Positions 37,701 through 52,700 of a stretch of 64,000 nt of DNA are shown here, in pieces (within the stretch, counting starts at the first letter, position 1; the number at the start of each line of letters is the position of its first letter). The notes below the pieces were generated by a model. It searched no databases and had not been told where the DNA came from. It saw only the letters and a program-made list of their open reading frames with translations. The stretch is from NCBI GenBank assembly GCA_033239005.1, contig BSQZ01000009.1:9603752-9667751 (forward strand), in the 5' to 3' direction. A program made the position numbers and the translations under genes. This DNA comes from Lamellibrachia satsuma. Its lineage: Eukaryota > Annelida > Polychaeta > Sabellida > Siboglinidae.

Positions 37701-40700
37701 AGAGTTGTAACTATGGTTTATTATATTACTACAATTTGCCCTGGTAATTATCGTATACCTATAGTCTATATACACACGCGCGCGGGTGTGTGTATAATAT
37801 GGCAATGCCAATAAAATAAATTGCATTCAATGCCATACCCTTACATACGTAGTAAGGGGGGGGGCTTTTGTTGTTGAACATGTCTTGGGTACTTTTTGTT
37901 CATGAAATACATTTATATTGTGTATTTTTTCCAGGCATCAAGGCGGTCATCAACAGTACCAGCTGATCTGTCTCGGAGACTGTCTGTCACTGAACGGAAG
38001 TTTGGTTATGCAGATCTTCTGGAGGAGATAGGTGTCCCGCGATTCCTGGCTGAGGATGAGACAGATGCTGATGGAGATCTTTCAACAGTACTTGTACGCT
38101 GTGCCGTGTTGCCATCACTTGTTGCGAGCCTGCTATGCACGTTGTGTAGGAAGCATACACTCTCCACCCCAGCTGTCGACCGCACCGCACCCTCGGCATG
38201 GTGTGTGGCCTCGAGACTTTCTGCACCAGTTGCGACAAGGTCATCAATGCAACTCTGTCATCAGACTGTATGGATGGGACTCAGGCGACGAATGTCCCAT
38301 TTGTCGTGGTGAGATCAGCTGTGTCGGCAACGATGGACATGGGTGTCGGGTACTCGGGACTTGTGTGAAATTTATTTTACAATGCCAATGACTCTTAACT
38401 TTGTCTTTTGATAGATTATACATTCATTAATATGTATGCAAAGTTTCAATCATCTAGGTTGCTTCTCAGATGTTGAAATGTATGTGCCAATGTACATAAA
38501 CTTTGAATATGATTTTCTCAAAACCATGTTTTCCCTCACACCTACTGCCTCCCGTGTCACTTATCTCTGCTATTGTTTGACAGAATTACTTGAAACTTTC
38601 TACAGTGTTTCTTGATAGTATGCTCTTGAAAACTATCTAGTAACATTTTAGAAAACGTTATTTCTATTTTATATAATGAACCATCAATGTAAAATTTCAT
38701 TATGAAAAAATACATTCAGATGTAAAAAAATCATGAAAACAAAAGTTTTTTGAAAACTTGGAAAGTCAACTGACTGTTTTCATTGGGGTTATGTGGAGTA
38801 ACTACACACCAAATTTGAGTCCTCTAAATCCAATGATTACTGATATAAGTCACACGCAACATTCAATCCAAGATGGCGGCATACCGTGGGAAAATATGTA
38901 TGAAACTTTCTGAAAAAAATTCACAGCATTACTCTTACCTGGACTTGCAATCTATGAAAGTTTCAGCTCTGTAGATTCAGTGATAACGAAATAAGAAAAT
39001 AAAATGCGTTTAGACCCAAGCGACGCCTTAATTATGTAGCTTTATAATTAGTATTACAGCCGATTATGTATACATTGAAAAATCGCGATGAAATCTTAAC
39101 ACCATCTTTGCTAAATAGCTCACTACACAATAAAAAATCACAATAAAAAGTGTCACCCGGGCTGGTTGTGACCAGTAAAGGTCAGAGATAAATCCTGGCA
39201 TGGGGGACAGCTTGTAACATTTAGGTACCACTGATGTAATTTTTTTGAGATTATTTGCCTAGTCTATATACATATAGAGCTCATAAAAGTTATTTCTACC
39301 GTGATATATTTGTATTACAATGAATTTATTTCTAGAGCGATTCAAGTCAGGTTAAAAAGGTAAAGGCAAGTTGTTAATAAGCACGGCATCCAGACCTCAG
39401 GACCATTTAACTGCTCTAAAAAGGTAAAGATAATTTCTTAATAAGTACGGCATCCAGACCTCAGGACCATTTAACTGTTTTAAAAAGGTAAAGTAAGTTC
39501 TTAATAAGTACGGCATCCAGACCTCAGGACCATTTAACTGCTCTAAAAAGGTAAAGATAATTTCTTAATAAGTACGGCATCCAGACCTCAGGACCATTTA
39601 ACTGTTTTAAAAAGGTAAAGGTAAGTTCTTAATAAATACGGCATCCAAACCTCAGGACCATTTAACTGCTCCAAAAGGTAAAGGTAAGTTCTTAATAAGT
39701 ATGGCATCCAGACCTCAGGACCATTTAACTGTTTTAAAAAGGTAAAGTAAGTTCTTAATAAGTACGGCATCCAGACCTCAGGACCATTTAACTGCTCTAA
39801 AAAGGTAAAGATAATTTCTTAATAAGTACGGCATCCAGACCTCAGGACCATTTAACTGTTTTAAAAAGGTAAAGGTAAGTTCTTAATAAATACGGCATCC
39901 AAACCTCAGGACCATTTAACTGCTCCAAAAGGTAAAGGTAAGTTCTTAATAAGTATGGCATCCAGACCTCAGGACCATTTAACTGTTTTAAAAAGGTAAA
40001 GTAAGTTCTTAATAAGTACGGCATCCAGACCTCAAGACCATTTAACTGCTCTAAAAAGGTAAAGATAATTTCTTAATAAGTACGGCATCCAGACCTCAGG
40101 ACCATTTAACTGCTCTAAAAGGGTAAAGATAATTTCTTAATAAGTACGGCATCCAGACCTCAGGACCATTTAACTGCTCTAAAAAGGTAAAGGTAAGTTC
40201 TTAATAAGTACGGCATCCAGACCTCAGGACCATTTAACTTCTCTAAAAAGGTAAAGGTAAGTTCTTAATAAGTACGGCATCCAGACCTCAGGACCATTTA
40301 ACTGCTCCAAAAGGTAAAGGTAAGTTCTCAATAAGTACGGCATCCAGACCTCAGGACCATTTAATTTCTCTAAAAAGGTAAAGGTAAGTTCTTAATAAGT
40401 ATGGCATCCAGACCTCAGGACCATTTAACTGCTCTAAAAAGGTAAAGATAATTTCTTAATAAGTATGGCATCCAGACCTCAGGACCATTTAACTTCTCTA
40501 AAAAGGTAAAGGTAAGTTCTTAATAAGTACGGCATCCAGACCTCAGGACCATTTAACTGCTCTAAAAAGGTAAAGATAATTTCTTAATAAGTATGGCATC
40601 CAGACCTCAGGACCATTTAACTGCTCTAAAAAGGTAAAGATAATTTCTTAATAAGTACGGCATCCAGACCTCAGGACCATTTAACTGCTCTAAAAAGGTA

Positions 40701-43700
40701 AAGGTAAGTTCTTAATAAGTACGGCATCCAGACCTCAGGACCATTTAACTTCTCTAAAAAGGTAAAGGTAAGTTCTCAATAAGTACGGCATCCAGACCTC
40801 AGGACCATTTAACTTCTCTAAAAAGGTAAAGGTAAGTTCTTAATAAGTATGGCATCCAGACCTCAGGACCATTTAACTGCTCCAAAAGGTAAAGGTAAGT
40901 TCTTAATAAGTACGGCATCCAGACCTCAGGACCATTTAACTTCTCTAAAAAGGTAAAGGTAAGTTCTCAATAAGTACGGCATCCAGACCTCAGGACCATT
41001 TAACTTCTCTAAAAAGGTAAAGTAAGTTCTTAATAAGTATGGCATCCAGACCTCAGGACCATTTAACTGTTTTAAAAAGGTAAAGTAAGTTCTTAATAAG
41101 TACGGCATCCAGACCTCAGGACCATTTAACTGTTTTAAAAACGTAAAGTAACTTCTTAATAAGTACGGCATCCAGATCTCAGGACCATTTAACTGCTCTA
41201 AAAAGGTAAAGATAATTTCTTAATAAGTACGGCATCCAGACCTCAGGACCATTTAACTGCTCCAAAAGGTAAAGGTAAGTTCTTAATAAGTACGGCATCC
41301 AGACCTCAGGACCATTTAACTGCTCTAAAAAGGTAAAGATAATTTCTTAATAAGTACGGCATCCAGACCTCAGGACCATTTAACTGCTCTAAAAAGGTAA
41401 AGGTAAATTCTTAATAAGTACGGCATCCAGACCTCAGGACCATTTAACTTCTCTAAAAAGGTAAAGGTAAGTTCTTAATAAGTATGGCATTCAGACCTCA
41501 GGACCATTTAACTGCTCTAAAAAGGTAAAGATAATTTCTTAATAAGTATGGCATCCAGACCTCAGGACCATTTAACTTCTCTAAAAAGGTAAAGGTAAGT
41601 TCTTAATAAGTACGGCATCCAGACCTCAGGACCATTTAACTGCTCTAAAAAGGTAAAGATAATTTCTTAATAAGTACGGCATCCAGACCTCAGGACCATT
41701 TAACTGCTCTAAAAAGGTAAAGATAATTTCTTAATAAGTACGGCATCCAGACCTCAGGACCATTTAACTGCTCTAAAAAGGTAAAGGTAAGTTCTTAATA
41801 AGTACGGCATCCAGACCTCAGGACCATTTAACTTCTCTAAAAAGGTAAAGGTAAGTTCTTAATAAGTACGGCATCCAGACCTCAGGACCATTTAACTGCT
41901 CCAAAAGGTAAAGGTAAGTTCTCAATAAGTACGGCATCCAGACCTCAGGACCATTTAACTTCTCTAAAAAGGTAAAGGTAAGTTCTTAATAAGTATGGCA
42001 TCCAGACCTCAGGACCATTTAACTGCTCCAAAAGGTAAAGGTAAGTTCTTAATAAGTACGGCATCCAGACCTCAGGACCATTTAACTTCTCTAAAAAGGT
42101 AAAGGTAAGTTCTTAATAAGTACGGCATCCAGACCTCAGGACCATTTAACTTCTCTAAAAAGGTAAAGTAAGTTCTTAATAAGTATGGCATCCAGACCTC
42201 AGGACCATTTAACTGTTTTAAAAAGGTAAAGTAAGTTCTTAATAAGTACGGCATCCAGACCTCAGGACCATTTAACTGTTTTAAAAACGTAAAGTAACTT
42301 CTTAATAAGTACGGCATCCAGACCTCAGGACCATTTAACTGCTCTAAAAAGGTAAAGATAATTTCTTAATAAGTACGGCATCCAGACCTCAGGACTATTT
42401 AACTGCTCCAAAAGGTAAAGGTAAGTTCTTAATAAGTACGGCATCCAGACCTCAGGACCATTTAACTGCTCTAAAAAGGTAAAGATAATTTCTTAATAAG
42501 TACGGCATCCAGACCTCAGGACCATTTAACTGCTCTAAAAAGGTAAAGGTAAGTTCTTAATAAGTACGGCATCCAGACCTCAGGACCATTTAACTTCTCT
42601 AAAAAGGTAAAGGTAAGTTCTTAATAAGTATGGCATCCAGACCTCAGGACCATTTAACTGCTCTAAAAAGGTAAAGATAATTTCTTAATAAGTATGGCAT
42701 CCAGACCTCAGGACCATTTAACTTCTCTAAAAAGGTAAAGGTAAGTTCTTAATAAGTACGGCATCCAGACCTCAGGACCATTTAACTGCTCTAAAAAGGT
42801 AAAGATAATTTCTTAATAAGTATGGCATCCAGACCTCAGGACCATTTAACTGCTCTAAAAAGGTAAAGATAATTTCTTAATAAGTACGGCATCCAGACAT
42901 CAGGACCATTTAACTGCTCTAAAAAGGTAAAGGTAAGTTCTTAATAAGTACGGCATCCAGACCTCAGGACCATTTAACTTCTCTAAAAAGGTAAAGGCAA
43001 GTTCTTAATAAGTACGGCATCCAGACCTCAGGACCATTTAACAGCTTTAACTCCCCCCAGCAGACCTGGTCCTTCCAACACCAACTCGACTTCTCTGCAG
43101 TTACTGCTGATAACTAGTCATTAATTTATATTCATCACTCGTCTACAGCCAGGTACCGTCTACAGCCAGGTACCGTCGACAGCCAGGTACCGTCTACAGC
43201 CAGGTACCGTCTACAGCCAGGTACCGTCTACAGCCAGGTACCGTCTACAGCCAGGTACTGTCTACAGCCAGGTACTCATCTATACAGCTGAGTGAACTGA
43301 GGCAATATGGAGAGAACAAAATTGTCCAAGCTTTGAAACAAAATGATTCGAAGCCCAGTCCTCTCAATTGATAGTCCAATGTTCTAACCACTGAGCTCCA
43401 GAGTACAACAGACAGCCTCACCTTTTGTGTTTCTTGTAGGATGCCGCCTGGGTGGTCTGCATATAGCCAGGCCGCCGGACACTACTTGACCGTGGCTGGG
43501 AGTTGGCGCGGTCCGCCGCTGACGGCAGCCCCATCTTGTGGAGCAACACGGTGGTCGACTGACTGACCGCTGACTTGCTACGACGTCTTGCAGACGATGC
43601 ATTTTTGGCAGTCTTTATCTTGTTACCGCTAAACAGTTGACACTTAGGCATGTTGCCCTTGAAGAATGACAGCCGGCTAGATGTGCTGAAAAAGATGATA

Positions 43701-46700
43701 CGTCCTTTAAACTACACATGCATGCAACATTGTGTAACCTTTCCATGCTATTAGTGTTTATTTTGTCTGAAATCACATGATTTTTATACTTTTGACACTT
43801 TGGTAAAATGTTAAATTCAAAATGGATAAATTTTATAACACATTTGCTGAGATAGTAATCACACTGGAAGAGATTACTCCTTGGCTATGCATTGTGCTTA
43901 ATGTATGTTCAATTTAGTCATACACTAGTGTAATGTATTAGGGTATGACTAAATAACTGACAAACATGTTCTGACTTCACAGCTATAAGATTTATCGGAG
44001 CCATAAGCCATTGATGGGAAATCTCCCAACGCGTTTCCAAGAATTAATTAATTTAGCTTGTTTATAAACAGTGCAGATGGAGAATACAGATTGTTCACAA
44101 TATTTGAGGTACACAAACATTTGACCACACCTACTTTTTTGTTATATTTGTACTGGAAGAGAATGCTGGCAGGTTCTCGCAAGCTGTGAGAGGCGACCGA
44201 CAGTTGAGTGTGGGTTGCAGGGCTGGAGACTTGACAGCATCGGCGTAGCTCAGTTTATCTGTAGGTAGGAGAATATACAAGATGGTGAAACAGACAGGAT
44301 GTAGTGCACTCAAAAATGTCATTCATGGTGCAATTCATTATAACGTACATTCTCAGAGGCAGCGGAAAACATGTTTTCCTTTACATCAGTTATTACTATA
44401 AGTCGATATACAAACTGCAGAGACAATTTAGCAAAAACATCCATAAAAATATATAGGCCTCCCTATAGGTTCTGTGCCTGGAGAGTCAGTGGTTTGTAGG
44501 ACAGTGCCTGATGTGACTGTGCATAGATAACCAAATTTATGGTGAAGCAATATAAAATCATTGCCAGCACTTACATAACCTAGAATGGCATACAAAATAA
44601 TATATGATACAAATAGTATCCAACCAATGAAAATAATCGTTTGGTCACTATTATGATGATATATTCAGCATTCCACTATTTTTATCAAGCAAACTATATA
44701 TTCATACAATACGCATTGAACAGAAAAAACTGGTAAGTATGACAATGTCAAAAAAGTCCTAACAAGCAACACGATAAAAAAAAGATGAATATTTATAAGC
44801 AGCCATTCTCATTAGAGAAATACTTACCACGGAGGCTGGGAGATTCTACACTGGAGAAGTCCATAGAACGCACAACATGTGGTTTGTCCTTAGTTTCCGT
44901 CAAGACAGGCCGATTCTTTGTCACTGTTGCCGTGTCGATGCCTCCTGTCACACATGGCTTGTGCAAGGTCGTGTCACTACCAGGCATTGGAAGTATTGAT
45001 ACACCATCATCTAGTGTGATAGTCCCATTTAGTCGTTGTGTGTCATCATTTGATGGTGTCAAGGTGACATATGGTACATTGTGCCTTGTATCACTTTGTA
45101 CAGCTGAACCCACTACATTGTTTGTGTTTGCTAATACACTGTTTCCTTGTGCCATATATGGTGATGCCAACGATGATGTGGCAGTAACAGATGTGGTCGT
45201 GTTACAGCCCAACATGGCAGGACTGTGTCGTGACCTGGGGGTGACTGGGGTCCAGGCTGGGGTGCTACCCCTGTCTGCAGCCAGGACGGTGGTGCGGGGA
45301 GTCCTTGCTGCAACACGAAGGATAATTTCATGTTATAAGAGTTTAAACCAACAACTTACAACTGTATTCATAGCAGAAGAAAATCTTAATCGGAAGTATT
45401 TATTTTACACCAAAGAGATAGAACAGAACTTAGTATAGCCACAGTTAGCATTGAAACAGATCATTCATAGAGACTACAAAATAATATTATATGTAAAACA
45501 AGCATAAAACATGCATGCATACACAGATTAATGTTCATGTAACACATATACACAAAACTGAATTTTTTGCATTTATTGATTCATCAGCTACTAACACCTT
45601 CAAACACTTTCCATGAAAAGAAATGCATCAATCAAAAATATTACTACTAAAAGCACTGTAGTGAAAACAACACACTTACGTGTAGTGCCAACACAGCTAA
45701 GCACAGGAAACTCGATCAGACGACTGACATCAAATTCACTGCTGCTAGGAGGCGCTAAACAGCTACTGTCAAGTGTGGATGCGTCGACACTCTGATCGGC
45801 CCACGCCACTGCCCGCTCCCCTCCGGCCAGCTGCTGGACATGTTGGAACTGGGCAGTGAGGTCGGAGGTCACACACCCCTGACCTTTCAGCACAAAGTAT
45901 TGTTTGCTGACAGTTTGTAGTAGGGCCAACACAAGTCTGTGGACAGACAAGGGCTAATCTCAAAAAGCAATCATTGCCAGCCTAGGAATGACAGGGAATA
46001 TAATATAATTATCAGATCAGTTACAAAATGAAATATCAACCAAATAGTTTTTAGTAAATAATAATATTTGTCTAAGTTTACTACGGGATGATATAACTGA
46101 ACTGAATCACAACAAAATAAAGGAAGTAAAAACTACAAATCCAAACACACATTCCAACACTCCCAACCAAGATTTATTCTAAATAGATTTTGATTATGTG
46201 TTTACCCAATCAAAATACACAACATGATTCGCAAGACAATGCGTGCTTCTTACACACAAATTACTCTTTAAAAAAATCATATTATGTTTTACTATGAATA
46301 TTGAAAAACTATTATTTTGAAACAGGATTAGCTAAAAAAATCCATAATATTTTGGTGTTTTCAATCAAATCTCACAATAAAAATATCTCACTGGCGTGAA
46401 ACAACGAATTACACATTCTATTTATATACGCGTAATCTGGTTTACATCGTCATGTACAAATAATGCTATCTACACTGAGGTTTCTGAGGGGACATCAGTC
46501 GGTACCTCTCAGTGTCCTGGGCCTGTCTCTGTTCCGTCCGACACAGCTTCTTCAGGTACTTCGCTTGTCTCTTCAGGTCTCTCTTCTCCACCTGCAGATG
46601 ATGCGATTCAAGACTCGATGCCAGAATCTGCAAGTGAACGTTTCTGTACAATTCACAAGAATCACTGAAATCTAATTTGGTAAGTTCTACTAAAACACCT

Positions 46701-49700
46701 TCTTCATTTGATGCAGCCCATCTCGAATCAGGTTCACTGTTATTTAAATATGTAGTGTGTGAATGTCCGATGATTTTACCAAAACAAAATTTGCACAAAC
46801 GATTTAGTATGTCGTAGTGGATGCTAGTAGGTTTGAATTTTTTTTGCAAAATTAGTCTGAATTGAGGAGGGTATTTTTACATAGACATTGGGCATGGTGC
46901 AAGGAGTCATAATCTCATGCAGTGGCTGCCTTTTCTCTTGCGCAACATGGCTAGTTTTAAACAAAGTTGACTTAGCATACACCCATGTGTGTGTACACAA
47001 ACATGCATACCTGAGACATGTAGTTTCCGTCTCCCAAGGCGGTCAGTTGACTCTCCAGCTGCTGCAGGCGACAGACGTTCATTTTCATCCGCTCTTCCAC
47101 ATCCACCTTCCGCCTCTCTATGTTACCATGGCGATGCTTTGCTGCCCCAATGCTGCGTCGGAGCTGGGCAGTCAGCTACAAAGGAACACAAGCAACAGTG
47201 GCTAAAATTGTTGCAGTAGCCCTGGTGGTTCAGCCACGTAGGGGGTTATGTGTCACCGCAGAGTGACAAACTTTGCAAGCACACTCTATGTTAAACCTAG
47301 AAATGGACTACATCCATAGAAATATCAAACAATACTGACAACGACAAAATAATTTTGGTAAAAAAATCAAATATTGCTTTTTGTTTATATATATGCATGC
47401 AAATTATATGTCTGATAATATTGTATATTACGGTCTATAATGTAAAATTAGCACATCTGTTTGCATTATGAAGTCATGATGACTAGTTTGTGAGAAAACC
47501 TAAAACGTTAAAATATAACCTTCTAAATTGTAGCAGTGACACGAGTGACAAAATATTTCACACCTGTTGTTTTATTTCAGTTGGTTTATGTGGTCAACTT
47601 TACAGTTAGTGTAGCTTTCTTCTTCTAAATAAAAACATCACAATGTTGAGCACTCATTTACCATACCTTATCTTGTTCCACTGTTTCCATGACAACTGCT
47701 TCCAGCCGGGCGAGACTGCACTCCTTCCGATGGATCTTGTAGATGATGTCACGACTCGAGCTCTCCAGCTCCAACAACTCACGGCGGATGTTACGTCTCT
47801 CTTCGAACACACTTGCCAGCAGGCTGCGTAGTCTGCAACACACACACACTACTGTCAAACACACTCACATACATGCTGTGTAGCTGGCAACACATGCAAG
47901 ACTGTCTTTCAATTCATTCTTGAAAAAATTTATATGCACAGGCCTTATGGAAGATAGTATTGAATTTTTATTTTTGACATTGAGCAATGTCAAAATTCAA
48001 TACTATGTTCCATAAGGCCTGATTCAACCCTATCCACATAAAAATAAAACTGACCTGTCCAGCTCGGGCTTGTTGATTGCCCCTTGTCCAGAGGCTGCTG
48101 TGTCTGTCGCACCGCCTTCTTCATACTGCTGCAGCTTGAGCTTCAACTCACACACCTGGAGACAGATTCCCAGTGTTATCCCACTCATCCACTCAATTCT
48201 GCTTTTGAAACTCTCCTGTCTGGTCGATGACTCAGAATGCCCCTTGCACACAAAACCTGTTACAAGAGATCTTTTGTTCCATCAGTCATAAGCATATTGA
48301 ATTATACGGCCTGAACTTGCTGTTGTATATCACGTCCAAGTCATGGATCAGTTGGTTTAATGTGCAAGTGTGTGTGCGTCTGTGCTGAATTGACGTGATA
48401 ATAATGATGTACAGTACTTACAAACATGTTTTATATGTTTTACTTGTGTCATATATTAATCAGTTGTCTTACTGTTTATTAAACAAAACATTTAATGGAC
48501 AACAAAGGTTTTTCGATTCAGTTTCAATAATGATCAGCTGAACAACACATCAGATGGTGTAATATAGCACTACATTATTTGATCCATTCTAAAACCCCAA
48601 ATAATCTTTATTGCACTTGACTGAGGAATCAAAATATGTTGTCTGTCCGAGTTACCCTTTCATGTATGGTATTGTATCACATTTTTGATGTTTGTTTATC
48701 ATATTTGATTATATTTTAAAGATGGAGCATGACACTGACATGAGTTCCACTCACCTCCTGTCTCAGGTCCGACACAACCTTTGTGTACTGACTCAGGTGG
48801 AAGTCTACGCTCATCACATTCCTCTTCAACTGCAACATCAACACATCTTACATCACATGCCAATTAATACATTTTGGATAAAGAACCATCTCTCCTTGTC
48901 AAGTCTTCTCATACATGCAGTGCATCATATACTTCCTCAGCTACAACAAGCCTCATAGCTGAGCCTCTCTCTCTTGCCACACACCACATAGATTCTTATT
49001 TCTACCAATTATTAACATAGAGATCCATTAAGAAAACAATTTATCTAGCCTTTCCCTCTGCATCTTGCTCTCATCCTATCAACTATAGCTAAATAGGCCA
49101 GTCAAAGTAAACCAACCTTTGTAACAAGGGCTAATTGCAATAATTATAAAACACAACAAATTACATCCTTGCTAGCCAGGGGTGGTAGTAATACTACAGT
49201 ACCACTGGCAGATAAACCCGTTGAAATGTATGAGCACACTTCTAGCTAGTCTAATGTGTCATGTTTCTGGTTCATTGGGGATGGTAGTGCGTGAATTGTA
49301 TGTACGTTTAATTCGTTGGTGTCTAGCGCAGTAGTACTACTACACTTCCCCAGGCAGACTGAGCAGTTAAACCATGGATTTGTCAGTTTATCCCACGCCA
49401 TGTGTGGATGTAGACTGAATCATTTGTACTCCATCCCACTTGCTGTCTTGGATATAGTATCTTTTCAAGTCAGAAGCCCTGAGTTAAAGTCCACTTTGAG
49501 TTTGTGCTAGTTGTTACCAATTCAGTATGTTGACTCAAGTGAGACAGTCTGGATTACAGACTAATACTGTACCAGGTTGCAGTCTGATTACAGACCCTTA
49601 GAGTACACAGAGCCCTGGACAGGTGCTAATCCACCCTCTGAACAAACAACGATTATCAGGGCTACAGCCACAGACACACAACATGCTTTCCTTTCCAAGA

Positions 49701-52700
49701 CAAATTATACAACTACAGGGGGTGAGGCCTTGTGGACATTGTCTATTAAATGAGTGGATTCATCCCGACACGTGCCACGAACGATTTAAAATTGGATCTG
49801 GCACTACATAAAACAAAAATATATTATTATTATACATGTATTTTAAAACAACAGTTTTGTTGCTGTTGTAAATCAAACTATGTTATAATTATATAACTTC
49901 CTCGTTAAGCATAAATTATTAAATCCATCTCAACATGGATTCCTTAAAGCGAGGTCATGCTTAACAAATATGTTATGTTTTTTGGAAGAAATCACTAAGT
50001 GGATAGACGTGGGATCGCCAGTAGATATTATCTACTTAGATTTTCAGAAAGCTTTTGACAAAGTGCCACATCAAAGATTACTACTTAAATTAAAAGCCCA
50101 TGGTATCGGGAATAGCATAACTGACTGGATAGAACAATGGCTGACTGACAGAAGACAACAAGTTGTAGTAGATGGAGAAGTTTCAAATTGGAAATCGGTT
50201 TTGAGTAGGGTACCTCAAGGATCAGTATTAGGACCTATATTATTCTTAATTTATATCAATGACTTGGACGACAGTATAACAAGTAACGTACTGAAATTTG
50301 CGGATGACACAAAACTGTTTAGAAAGGTTAATACTGATGGTGATAAACAGCATTTACAAAACGATCTAGACAGATTAGTTAAATGGTCTGAGAAATGGCA
50401 GATGCTGTTCAATTTTGGGAAATGTAAATGCCTACATACAGGACATGGGAACTTGAATGCAAACTATAAAATAGGAGATACTGTTCTGGGTAGTACGGTA
50501 AAAGAAAAGGACTTAGGAATTACAATAAGCGCTGATATGAAAGTTTCAGAGCAGTGTGGTATTGCAACTTCAAAGGGTAATCAAATTCTTGGATTGATTA
50601 GAAGAAACATAACATACAAGGGAAAAAAGTTAATTATACCTCTTTATAAAGCAATAGTTAGACCTCATTTAGAATACTGTATACAAGGAGAGCAACTAAA
50701 ATGATTCCAGAACTTAGAGACCTTAGTTATGAAGAACGCCTGAAAGAATGTGGTTTAACAACTCTAGAGACAAGGAGGTTAAGAGGAGATCAGATTGAAG
50801 TTTTTAAGATATTGAATGGGTATGAAAATATTGATAGAAATATGTTTTTCTCACTCAAGAAGGATAGCAGAACTAGAGGACATGAGGTAAAAATAGTAAT
50901 GGATCAATGTAGATTGGACATCAGGAAGCACTCGTTCTCACAGAGGACAATAAATGAATAGAACAAATTGTCTACAGATTGTGTAACTGCTAGCAGCGTG
51001 AATATGTTTAAAAGCAAGGTTGACACATATCTCAGGAGGGTTATAAGTAGATGAACATTGTTGGACTCTCGATAAGCCAATGGCTTCCTTGTCCACTTGC
51101 CATCTGGGCTTTTGGCTTGGATGGCAAATCTTGTTAAACTTTATATAAACAAAAATCATGTACCATCTGTTAAGACAAGTACCCAAATCGATTTGAAAGA
51201 GTTTATAAATATAAACATCTATATAAATGTCTATATACCAGATTTCAAACAAATCAAATAAATTAAAAACTTACTCGAAATCCGCCCTCCTCCCCACCTT
51301 TCTTCCTTATTTTCAATGCTTAGTTTAAATGCGATTGTACATCGTTGATGAAATAGAAAGTTGGAAGATGTCGAAACCACTTTCCCCACTTTTGGCTTTA
51401 TATTAGATGAACACGGGGGTTTGTCCCCTAGTAGTTGGTGTTCATGGGGTTTTCTGCGCAGACAGGCTTCCTGTTTCTTCATCAGTATTCTTGGTTTATG
51501 TTTATATAGGTTAGTAAAATGGCCCCAACTGTTTGTAATTAAATTTGTGTGGAATGTCTGTATTCTTTGCATTACATGTTCATGACGACTTCTTGATGTA
51601 TATATGTTATCGTCATGCTTGTAGGAATGTGGGCTCTGAGAAACTTGCCGGACGGGGCTGTACATGTGTTCAGTTCCTGTCTGGTTTACTTTGAGGAGCT
51701 CACATTCCTGTTAATGTTCTTCCCAAAGTGGCTGCGTGATAAGCAGTCCACTTTGCAATAAAAACGTCATTTATTTAGCCCATTTCAAATTTCTACTACA
51801 TCGGACTTGTGTTGGTTATTGCATAAATGGTAGTTCGAGTGATATTTTTTGAGAAAATAACTCAAAATGTGTTTCCTCCAAATTCCAATAGCTTTGTAAA
51901 TTTACTATCAATAAAGTTCACTTTTATAACAATGACATACCTCTAAATAAGTTTTAATAATGAATAAAGCTTGCATCTACCATGTCATTCAAACTTTTAT
52001 GGCCATTTACAAGAAATGACATTTTGACAAAGAAAAAGTACAACACTTTGGAATTTAAAGTGATATGGTCATGTGTCAACAAATGTTATATTTAGAACAT
52101 CATAACTTCGACATTTCAGAAGTAGAAAAGTATTCATAATGTTCGACATTTTTTACATGAGTTCTAGAGTTAATTAAGCCAATGATGATTGTGAAAGTAT
52201 TATGGTAAAATATCATTACTTTTTAAATGTTGTAATTTTTTTCTATAATTCCTTCACACGGCAGCCATTCTGTTCGTTGCCATGGAAATGGGAGTCTGGC
52301 ATAAAATGTTTAAAAAAAATTCTACAGTTTGGGCATAACAAACAGCACTAACCCATCCAGCTGCCATATCTCCCCTTAAGGAAGCTAGGACGGCTATTCT
52401 ATGCTTGTTTTAAATTGAGTGGTTTCAGTTGTTAAGATAAACCAACCAGTTCTTCATAAATTATTGTAGTTGGCATACTAAATAAAACACCAGATTAATA
52501 AAACTTAGTTTTTCATTTATTTGGTGATGTTTCATGATTTTAAAAACATATTTGTAAATATGAAAATAATATCCACAAATGCCATGTTGTACAATTTTGA
52601 GAAAACCCCAAATAAGTAATTGACATACATATAAGTATGTTCTGCGTTCACTGCGGACAAATTTACGCTGGTTCGAAGCACACACGGTTGTTACTATGGA

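Noticed and set aside
39588..42317. Minus-strand frames repeating [16 protein letters not shown]
   Set aside because: They stay open only where consecutive minisatellite units are 63 bp; 64- or 62-bp units and the recurring stop break them. They are by-products of the satellite.
39355..43277. Regularly spaced repeats considered as a CRISPR-like array
   Set aside because: The whole unit, including the 'spacer', is repeated, there are no unique spacers or cas genes, and the setting is a eukaryotic intron.
44785..45438. 217-codon plus-strand frame
   Set aside because: It is the antisense shadow of kinesin exon 14, whose minus-strand frame joins its neighbours in phase.
51231..51665. 144-codon minus-strand frame
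   Set aside because: No domain, no exon-like boundaries fitting the kinesin gene, and it lies in a structured repeat-like block.
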